Assembly (NCBI GenBank): GCA_000482145.1
Contig: AUXH01000291.1
Coordinates: 1-23,301 of the forward strand
Reading direction: 5' to 3'
From: Strigomonas culicis
Taxonomy: Eukaryota; Euglenozoa; Kinetoplastea; Trypanosomatida; Trypanosomatidae
Length of the DNA stretch: 23,301 bases
Under the pieces are notes generated by a model, which was given only the letters and a program-made list of their open reading frames with translations, did no database searches and was not told where the DNA came from. Each line of letters starts with the position of its first letter. Position 1 is the stretch's first letter. Position numbers and translations under genes: made by a program. Of this stretch, positions 16,160-23,301 are shown in pieces.

Positions 16160-19100
16160 TCACTTCGCGTGGTGCGCGAGCGTCGAGGGTCCGAGCGGGT
16201 CGCGCCCGGCGCCGCCGGGCCGCGGCAGCCGCTTCTCGATCTGCTCCAGCTGCCACCGCGCGGTCTCGTCGCCGGCGAGGGTGGAGGGCAGCGTGATGGC
16301 GACGGGGTGCAGCTGCTGCCGCAGCGTCACGTGCGGGAGGTAGGCCGCGCCGTGGAAGGGCTCACTGCTGCCGATCCCCACCGCCGCGAGGTCCGCCCCG
16401 CGCACGTCCTCGAGGCGCTGAACCCGCTCGTGCCGGTGCTGCCGCTGAACGGCCTCCGCCTTCTTGATGGTCTTGAGGCGCCGCTCGAGCCGCTCGCGCG
16501 CGGTGAGGTCGTCGTCTGGCAGGTCGTCCAGGTCCTGCGCCTCGATGGGGCACCCCAGCAGGTTGAGGTTGAGGCCCAGCCCGGCCCCGGGCGCGCGCGC
16601 GACGGGGGTCCCCGTGGGGAGCCGCCCGCCGCCGGTCGCGCTGTTCGGCGTCTTGCCGCCCGCGGTCGTGGCGGAGAGACTGGTGGGGCTCGAGCGCAGG
16701 CTGCTGCCGTGCCGCGTGAGCGAGGTCGTCGAGGAGGCGCTGGTCGGCCGCGCCTTCGCGGCGGTGTGCTGCTGCATCACCTCCCGCGTGGCCGCCGCCG
16801 TCGCGGCGTCGCGCGAGCGGTCGGCCCAGCGCCGCTGCAGCTGTGCGGTGAGCGTGTCGCCGCCGCGCGCCGGCCGCTGCGCGCGGTCGATGCCGCGCGC
16901 GAGGTGGGACAGAATGAGCTGGTCGCGCCGCTGCTCCAGCACGTGCAGCGGCGGGCCGTCCGGTGCCGCGGCCGCCGCGTCGGCCGCGGCACCGTTCGGC
17001 GGCGGCGGCGGCGGCGGCGGCGCCTTAGCCGGCTCCGTGTCACCCCACGTGATGACCTTCGTCTCGGTGCCGCGCGCGGGGGTGCCGCCGGCGGCCTCCG
17101 CCAGACTCGCGCGCTGCGAGCCCTCCAGCGAGAAGACGGAGCTGGTCGTGCTGCGCCGGTGCGCGTCGGAGGAGGCGCTGCTGCGCTTTCGCTCCTGCAT
17201 TCCGACGATGCCGACGACGGACGACGGCCGCCGCCCTGTGCTGCTCGCGGGCCCGTGGCCGGCGCCCTCGCCCTCCAGCAGCTTCTCCATCGCCGACGTG
17301 ACGCCGCGGTCCAGCGGCGAGGCCAGGAGCCGCTCGACCGGCGCGGCGCCGGCCTGCTCCACCTGCGTGAGCGCGGTCAGAAACACGTTGCTGCTGTCCT
17401 GCAGCGGCGCCGTGTCGCGGCGGTAGGGCGCCTGCTCCGGCACCGACTCGGACGACCGGCGCGAGGCGGTGTCGGCCGCCGAGTCCGTACACACGTCCAG
17501 CTCGTCCAGAAATGCCTGATCGGCGTCGAAGGCGATGTCGGCCGGTATGACGGCGTCCTCGCCCTCGCCGGCCTTGGTGTGGACCGTGCGCGTGGGCGGG
17601 ATCACCCCGAGTCGCTGCAGCCACCGCAGCGGGTACGCCTTGAGCAGCGGGTTGCGCGAGTACTTGGTCGCCTCCAGCAGCCGCCGCTGCGGATGCGTGC
17701 TCGCCGCCAGCGCCTGGCGCACGCCCGCGGCGGGCTCGAGCGGCGACCCCGGCGGCGGCGGGGAGGTTGGCAGCAGCGAGTGCAGGGAGTGCAGCGCGGT
17801 GAAGGACTTGGCGGCCTCCGCGGCCGCGCGCTCCGCGGCGGTGGGGCTCCTCCGCGACTGGCGGTGGTGCGGCAGCGCGGCGCTCCCGGTGCGCAGGCGG
17901 CCCGACCCCTCGACCGGCGGCCGCTCCTCCGCGGCGGCGGTGGCAGCAGCAGCAGCAGCCGTCGGCGGCGCGCCGCCGCCGCCGCCGACGAGCACGGAGG
18001 AGGCGCTGCGCTGCCGCCGCGCCTGGGTGATGAGCGCGGCCAGCAGCTCGTTCTGCCGCTTGGCGGCCGTCGCGGTGGTGCCGGGCGGGATGGGGTTGTC
18101 GCAGTACGTGTCGACGGCCAGCAGGTCCCAGCGGTCGAGCCCGAAGACCCCGACCATCGCGCCGGTGCCGGCACCGCCGGCCTCCATCCGCGCCAGCAGC
18201 GCGACGGCCTCGCCGCCGGTGGAGGACAGCGTGCGCTCGCTGAGCACCATCAGGGACTCGCCGCCCAGCCCGCCCGCGCCCTTGCGCAGCGCGAAGAGCC
18301 GCACGTTGCCGTCCGGCGACCCGACGATGATGTAGCCCTGCGGGCCGCCGCTGAAGGAATTCGTGATGACGGCCGGGAGGGACTTGATGGCGCGGTCCGT
18401 GACGGGCGGCGAGAGGATGCCGCGCGGCGGGGCCGCGGCCGGCATGCTCTGGAAGTAATCCAGCTCAGCGACCTCGTCGGTGGCGGCCTGGAGCGTGTAC
18501 AGCAGCCCGAGCCGCTCGCGGCGCGGCCGCGCCGGCGCGGTGAGGGGGCCGGGCGGGGGCGGCGAGGCCAGGCCGAGCGACGCCGACACGGAGGCAAAGT
18601 CGTTCGCGGTGCCGCTGACGCCGCTCACGGCGCCCGCGCCGAGGCACAGCAGCGCGGCGAGGTAGCGCCAGAGGTCGAAGATGCGCACGACGCCGAGTGA
18701 GTCACCGACGGCGAGGAACCCCTCACTGGGCACGAAGAGCACCTTTCGCAGGACGCACGTGTGCTCCGGCATCAGCCGCACACGGCCAATGAAGGTGCTG
18801 CGGAGGTAGGAGTACACATGCAGCACGCCTGTCTCCAGCACGGCCACAATGACGTTCTGGTTCGCGTCGTTGATGAACTGCAGGCCCACCACCGCACCCA
18901 TATCCGGCTCGTTCGTGAAGGGGTTCAGCAGCGCCTCCTCCGCGTAGGGGCTGCTCTCGTCCACCATGCGGTAGAGATAGAGCCGCGCCTCACTCGTGCC
19001 GAGACAGAAGTGCGTGTCGCGCACAATGCAACTCGCGGTGATGGCGCAGTGCGTCGACACCCGCACCCGCATGGAGTTCGACCGCTCCGTGCCGACCGGC

Positions 19101-22100
19101 AGCACGGCGCCGACCGCGTAGCGGCGGATGAGACAGGTGCGGCCCGCGCACAGCAGCGTGTGCGGCCCGCGGTGCTCCACGACCCGAACGTCCGTGTCGC
19201 CCTTCGCGGCGGTCTGCTGCCGCTCGAGCGGCTCCACGTCGACGACGGAGCCCGTCTCCGTGTCCAGCGTCACCATGAGCCCGCCGCGCGCGCCGGCGAT
19301 GAGGCGCGTGCACGCGTCAGTCGTCCACCCGCAGGACGTGACCGCGACGCGCGGGTACATGGGCAGCAGCTGGCGGATGCGCACGGGCAGATCCATCTCC
19401 CGCCGCAGCGCGCCGCTGTAGAGGTCCCACACCTTCCAGCTGTCCTCCGTCAGCGTGTGCAGCTCCGCCTTGCGCTGGTTCACCGCGAAGCCGACGATGC
19501 CCTTCGTGTGCGTGAGGCCCGGCTGGAGGCGCCGCTGCTCGAGCAGCAGCGCCTCGCGCGACTCGCGCGCCGCCTCCTGCGCCGCCTCGCGCTGCAGAGT
19601 CTGTGCCGTGAACTTGTGCCGCCGCAGCTCGTCCGCCGCCTCGCTGCCGGCCAGCAGCCCCTCCTCGTCGAGGTGCAGGATCGACGCGAGATAGCTGGTC
19701 GACGAGCGGCGCGCCGGCGGCGACGCCGACGCGGGCGACCGCGACAGCTCTGCCTCCTCCTCCTCCTCCTCCGCGAGCGTCTCCGGCGCCAGCGGCGGGG
19801 CGGGCTGCGGCGCGGACCGGTTCTGGATGGCGGGCTCGTACAGCACCGGACCGCGGAGGCCCATGACGAGCCGCCGGCTGCCCGGGATGTAGGCGAGGCA
19901 GCCGTCGTCGTCCTCCGCGGACACCTGCGTGATGAAGGAAGCGACGTCGACCGCGTGGCAGTCGGGGTCGCGCGACATGATGATGGTCGACAGCGGCCGG
20001 AACCCGCGGAAGTCGTACACGCGCACGCTGTGGTCCGCGAGCATGAGCGCCACGTGCTGCTGCTCGGCCATGAAGGCGATGCTGGTGATGTCCTGCGTCT
20101 CCTGCGGAAAGACGTGCACCACCTCTGTCGTGCTGTGGCCGACCGACCACACGAGCACACGGCGGTCGGCGTGGGAGGTCGCGAGGAGGCGCGCCGGCGC
20201 GCAGTACGCCAGGAAGCGCACGCCGCGCCGTGGGGTGTAGGGCACGCCGACGGGCGGCCCGAAGGTCCAGCGCTGCACCGCCGCGAGCTCGTCGCGCGCG
20301 GCGGCGAGCCGCGCGACGCTGCCGTCCTGCGCCACGGAGAAGATGCAGTGCGCCGAGGCGACGTGTGCGACGCCGACGACACGCGTCGTCGCCTCGTGCG
20401 CCTGCACATAGTGCAGCATCCGCAGCGCGCGCAGCGCCGCCGTCGCGGACGCGGCGGCGCCGGACAGCAGCGCGCTGTGCTGCACTACCTCCGAGAGGTC
20501 GAAGCAGCCGACCACGCCGACGGAGTTGCCGAAGAAACCCAGCGACACCTTTTCGTCGAAGTAGAAGGCGGTCGGCGCCACAAAGCCCTCGATGGGGTGC
20601 ACGGGGACGGTGACGGTCGACGTGCTGGACGTGCGCTGCGCGTTCTTGCGCGCCCGCGCGAAGGCGGGGGCCGACATGTCCTCCTTGAGGGTCGGCCGGT
20701 GCGGCCCGCACTCGCCGGGCCGCATGCCGAACCGCTCGGTGTACTCCGTGTCGTGCTGCTCGACGTACCGCAGCGCGGTCTCGAGCGCGACGCAGCCGCG
20801 CAGCTTCTGCACCGTCGTCCCGGCCACCACGTCCACGATCGTGATCTCCGCGTTCGTCGTCGCGACGATCAGGTAGGCGTCGTGGTGCAGCAGGTCGAGG
20901 CTGAGCGCCCACGCGGTGCCGAGGTGCAGGATCGTGCTGAGGTAGGTCCCGCGCCGCGCGTCCCATACCTTCACCATGCTGTCCTTGCTGCTCGTGTAGA
21001 GCCGCTTGCCGTTGGCGGAGAGGAGGATGTGGTCGATGGACTGTGTGTGCAGCTGGCGCAGCTCCTCCGTGATCACCTCCACATCGACGACGCGCGTCGT
21101 GTTGTTCTTGCGGCGGCTCTTCCGGAAGCGCGGGCCGCCGACCGTCTCCGCCTCCGCCGCGCGCGCGCCGTCGTCGTCCTGGTCGTCGTCCGACTCCTCG
21201 TTCGCGCCCTGGCGCGCGAGGGCGCCGTCGTCGGTGCCGTCGCCCTCCTCCAGCATCGCGGTCGCGACGCGCACGTAGGTGGCGCCCTGGAACGCCGCCT
21301 CGCGCTCCGCGTCCTCGCCCATGATGAAGTTGTTCGTCAGCACGTTCCAGCTCACGTATTCGTGTGTCTCCGGCGCGCGGTGGCGGCGCGGCTTCTTGTT
21401 GTGGCCGACCGGCGACAGCAGCGCCCCCGCAACCTTGGCGGCCTCCTGCCGCGCGCGCAGCAGCTGCACCGCGCCCTGCGTGCGGGCCGCCACATCCGCG
21501 CACCACGCCGCCGGGTCCAGTAGCGCGTCCTGCCAGGTCGGCACCGCCGTGCCGTCCGTCCGCTCGCCGTACCACGAGAGGCAGCAGGAGCCGTAGGCGG
21601 GCTCGCCGCCGCCGCCGGCCGCGGTGCTCTCGCAGAAGCTGTCCATGTCCATCCCGTCGCCGCCGTCGAAGCGGAACGACGTGAGGCGGCTGGGGCCGCC
21701 GGTGCTGGCGGCCTCCGTGCTGCCCGCGCCGGGGCCGCTGTGGCTGGGCGGGCCCGACCGGCCCAGCGCGGCCTCCGCCTCCGGCGTGTCCATCTCCGGC
21801 GTCAGCAGCCGCACCACGGCGGTCGCGCGGCCGGGGTTCGTGCCGTTCATCGTCACGCTCGGCCGGGCTGCCCCCGCGCTGCGCGGCGAGCCGTCGCTCG
21901 ACGACGGCGCGACCGTGCCCGCGACGGGGGGCGCCGCCGCGCCGCCGCGCATCGGGCTCGTGACCGTCTCGGGCGCGACCAGCGCGGCGGGCGGCCGCTC
22001 CGCCGCCGGGTCTTCTTTGCGGGCCCAGCGGTGGAACGCGTCGAGCACGCTGGTCTGGGCCTCGCAGCGCTCCCACACCGCCGCGCGGCGCCGCGCGTCG

Positions 22101-23107
22101 CAGCGCTCCGTCAGCGGCTGCAGCCACCCAAGCAGCTCCTCGCGGTACTCCGCCAGCAGTGCCTCGCGCGCGCGGCGGCGCTGCGCGGCGGTGGACTCCC
22201 CGCCACCGCCCGGCAGCGCGGTGCTGCGGCCGAAGGTGGCGCTCATCGGCCACAGCGCCGTGCTCGCCCAGTTGAAGGCGGGCTGTGCGGCGCTTATGCT
22301 CTCCGCGCCGCTCGCCGCCGACGCGGTGCTCGCGCGGCAGGCGGCGCCGGAGCCGGTCGGCGTCGCCGGCGCCGCGGGGAGGCTCTCCGGCAGCCGCTGC
22401 GCAATCATGTCTAGCAGCAGCTCGACCAGCCACGCCTTGGAGAGCGCCGCGGCGGGCTCCTCGTCCTCGTCCAGCTGCATGCGCTTCCGGTCGCTGAGGT
22501 GGCAGTGCGCCAGCAGCTGTCCGACGCGCGCGCCGCGCTGCACCGCCGGCAGCAGCGGCCGCAGCGGCGCGACCGACGCGGCGGCCGCCGCGGCGAAGAG
22601 GGTGGACCCCGAGAGGTGTGCGTCTCTGTCCGTCTTGCGCGGCGCGGCGGGGGGCGACGGGGTGCGCCGGCGCGCGCCGGCGTCGGGCTGTGCCTCCGCC
22701 TGCAGCTCCTGCAGCCCGGCCTCCACCGTCGCGGCGAGCGCCGCGAAGCCGGCGGCGCCGCCGTCCGGCAGCGCCGCCTCCTCGTCCGTCGCCAGTACGC
22801 TGTAGCGGTGGAAAAGGAAGGCGAGCAGCGCGACGTCCTCCGCGTGGATGTAGGCGGCGCAGCGCAGGTTCACGAAGGGGACCTGGTCCGGCAGGTAGCG
22901 GGTGCGGAGGTGACGGTCCAGCGCCACCTCGCCGCGCTCGCGTGCCGTCGGCGGCATGTCGCACTCCAGCTGCAGCGTCCGCGCGATGCGGGCGCGCGCC
23001 TTGCTGATGGCGGTCGTATTGTTGTTGTTGTTGTTCATGCTAAGGGCAGCGCTGCTGCTGTGATGCGGGTCCTTCGCCCGCGGTGGATTGGCAACCTGAA
23101 AGGACAT
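16160..23107 (-). CDS. Giant WD40-repeat protein, 2315 aa
   Basis: TGA stop. The exact family is not recognised. The N-terminal 600 residues are mostly helical and low-complexity, with one conserved-looking stretch at about residues 56-100 (RTRYLPDQVPFVNLRCAAYIHAEDVALLAFLFHRYSVL). From EYVSWNVLTNNFIMG onward the protein is better folded. WD-type blades include HTQSIDHILLSANGKRLYTS with SKDSMVKVWD (about 684-715), ATTNAEITIVDV, FLAYCAPARLLATS with ADRRVLVWSV, VALMLADHSVRVYDFRG, and FLAVGDSLGVVRIFDLW (about 1460-1480). A further blade, YIIVGSPDGNVRLFALR, lies near 1590-1610. There are enough blades for at least two propellers. The last 700 residues are disordered apart from a basic coiled coil near 2190-2215 (RERLERRLKTIKKAEAVQRQ). 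The size and layout suggest a scaffold; a flagellar role is only a guess. The start may be 23107 or the next ATG at 23038, before a poly-Asn run. Confidence 0.9.
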   Translation of the reverse strand: MSFQVANPPRAKDPHHSSSAALSMNNNNNNTTAISKARARIARTLQLECDMPPTARERGEVALDRHLRTRYLPDQVPFVNLRCAAYIHAEDVALLAFLFHRYSVLATDEEAALPDGGAAGFAALAATVEAGLQELQAEAQPDAGARRRTPSPPAAPRKTDRDAHLSGSTLFAAAAAASVAPLRPLLPAVQRGARVGQLLAHCHLSDRKRMQLDEDEEPAAALSKAWLVELLLDMIAQRLPESLPAAPATPTGSGAACRASTASAASGAESISAAQPAFNWASTALWPMSATFGRSTALPGGGGESTAAQRRRAREALLAEYREELLGWLQPLTERCDARRRAAVWERCEAQTSVLDAFHRWARKEDPAAERPPAALVAPETVTSPMRGGAAAPPVAGTVAPSSSDGSPRSAGAARPSVTMNGTNPGRATAVVRLLTPEMDTPEAEAALGRSGPPSHSGPGAGSTEAASTGGPSRLTSFRFDGGDGMDMDSFCESTAAGGGGEPAYGSCCLSWYGERTDGTAVPTWQDALLDPAAWCADVAARTQGAVQLLRARQEAAKVAGALLSPVGHNKKPRRHRAPETHEYVSWNVLTNNFIMGEDAEREAAFQGATYVRVATAMLEEGDGTDDGALARQGANEESDDDQDDDGARAAEAETVGGPRFRKSRRKNNTTRVVDVEVITEELRQLHTQSIDHILLSANGKRLYTSSKDSMVKVWDARRGTYLSTILHLGTAWALSLDLLHHDAYLIVATTNAEITIVDVVAGTTVQKLRGCVALETALRYVEQHDTEYTERFGMRPGECGPHRPTLKEDMSAPAFARARKNAQRTSSTSTVTVPVHPIEGFVAPTAFYFDEKVSLGFFGNSVGVVGCFDLSEVVQHSALLSGAAASATAALRALRMLHYVQAHEATTRVVGVAHVASAHCIFSVAQDGSVARLAAARDELAAVQRWTFGPPVGVPYTPRRGVRFLAYCAPARLLATSHADRRVLVWSVGHSTTEVVHVFPQETQDITSIAFMAEQQHVALMLADHSVRVYDFRGFRPLSTIIMSRDPDCHAVDVASFITQVSAEDDDGCLAYIPGSRRLVMGLRGPVLYEPAIQNRSAPQPAPPLAPETLAEEEEEEAELSRSPASASPPARRSSTSYLASILHLDEEGLLAGSEAADELRRHKFTAQTLQREAAQEAARESREALLLEQRRLQPGLTHTKGIVGFAVNQRKAELHTLTEDSWKVWDLYSGALRREMDLPVRIRQLLPMYPRVAVTSCGWTTDACTRLIAGARGGLMVTLDTETGSVVDVEPLERQQTAAKGDTDVRVVEHRGPHTLLCAGRTCLIRRYAVGAVLPVGTERSNSMRVRVSTHCAITASCIVRDTHFCLGTSEARLYLYRMVDESSPYAEEALLNPFTNEPDMGAVVGLQFINDANQNVIVAVLETGVLHVYSYLRSTFIGRVRLMPEHTCVLRKVLFVPSEGFLAVGDSLGVVRIFDLWRYLAALLCLGAGAVSGVSGTANDFASVSASLGLASPPPPGPLTAPARPRRERLGLLYTLQAATDEVAELDYFQSMPAAAPPRGILSPPVTDRAIKSLPAVITNSFSGGPQGYIIVGSPDGNVRLFALRKGAGGLGGESLMVLSERTLSSTGGEAVALLARMEAGGAGTGAMVGVFGLDRWDLLAVDTYCDNPIPPGTTATAAKRQNELLAALITQARRQRSASSVLVGGGGGAPPTAAAAAATAAAEERPPVEGSGRLRTGSAALPHHRQSRRSPTAAERAAAEAAKSFTALHSLHSLLPTSPPPPGSPLEPAAGVRQALAASTHPQRRLLEATKYSRNPLLKAYPLRWLQRLGVIPPTRTVHTKAGEGEDAVIPADIAFDADQAFLDELDVCTDSAADTASRRSSESVPEQAPYRRDTAPLQDSSNVFLTALTQVEQAGAAPVERLLASPLDRGVTSAMEKLLEGEGAGHGPASSTGRRPSSVVGIVGMQERKRSSASSDAHRRSTTSSVFSLEGSQRASLAEAAGGTPARGTETKVITWGDTEPAKAPPPPPPPPNGAAADAAAAAPDGPPLHVLEQRRDQLILSHLARGIDRAQRPARGGDTLTAQLQRRWADRSRDAATAAATREVMQQHTAAKARPTSASSTTSLTRHGSSLRSSPTSLSATTAGGKTPNSATGGGRLPTGTPVARAPGAGLGLNLNLLGCPIEAQDLDDLPDDDLTARERLERRLKTIKKAEAVQRQHRHERVQRLEDVRGADLAAVGIGSSEPFHGAAYLPHVTLRQQLHPVAITLPSTLAGDETARWQLEQIEKRLPRPGGAGRDPLGPSTLAHHAK

Positions 23108-23301
23108 CTAATGTGTATATAAAAAAAAACAGAAAAAAGGAAGTATATTTACAATAGAAGCAATACACGTAGTAAAAATGATACACACAAAGCACAAATG
23201 GAAAGACGTCACTAACAATTTGTGCTTTTCTGTTTTTTTTTCTTTTTTTTAATAAAAATGGAGATACAAGAAAAAAAAAAGTAGAAGAGAGAGAGAGAGA
23301 G
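23108..23301 (-). promoter_or_regulatory. ATG-free leader and splice signals of the WD40 gene
   Basis: The minus strand has no ATG from 23108 to the right edge; the plus strand has four. A (CT)n tract (23301-23284) and T runs precede a first AG at 23243-23242, giving a leader of about 134 nt. A second tract (23147-23119, T-rich) leads to ATTAG at 23109-23108, directly abutting the ATG, which would leave no gene-encoded 5' UTR. Confidence 0.55.

Noticed and set aside
16142..21523. Plus-strand open frames of 852 and 920 codons
   Set aside because: Antisense to the WD40 gene, low-complexity and Arg-rich, with no splice signals on that strand.

Overview
This window looks like nuclear DNA of a trypanosomatid (kinetoplastid flagellate). 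Eight long intron-less genes all lie on the minus strand. Their coding sequence is very G+C-rich and the gaps between them are A+T-rich. Nearly every gene is preceded, in its own sense, by a long polypyrimidine tract and then the first AG, the signature of a trans-spliced polycistronic transcription unit. The TCTP protein is of the kinetoplastid type. TAA, TAG and TGA are all used as stops. The genus cannot be fixed from sequence alone; the extreme G+C of the genes and the polyQ/polyN tracts suggest an insect trypanosomatid or Leishmania relative rather than Trypanosoma.

Transcription runs from right to left. In that order the genes are: a giant WD40-repeat protein (16160-23107); a START lipid-transfer-domain protein (14249-15745); PWP1, a WD40 ribosome-biogenesis factor (12673-13956); TCTP (11755-12267); MUS81 structure-specific nuclease (9063-11123); a BLM-like RecQ helicase (3820-8481); the sigma subunit of adaptor complex AP-3 (2892-3518); and an unrecognised 689-residue protein (458-2527). 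Another gene probably starts beyond the left edge, because positions 1-297 look like its 5' leader.

These genes do not form one pathway, which is normal for a kinetoplastid gene cluster. The exception is the adjacent MUS81 and RecQ genes, both of which act on recombination intermediates. Control in such units is expected to be post-transcriptional, so the untranslated regions carry the most interesting signals. The clearest is a roughly 410-nt RecQ leader with no ATG on the coding strand and three hairpins. MUS81, by contrast, keeps an overlapping upstream ORF.

I see no mobile element, CRISPR array, tRNA, rRNA or recognisable snoRNA, and no new multigene system. The novelty is at the level of leaders, UTR motifs and domain variants.
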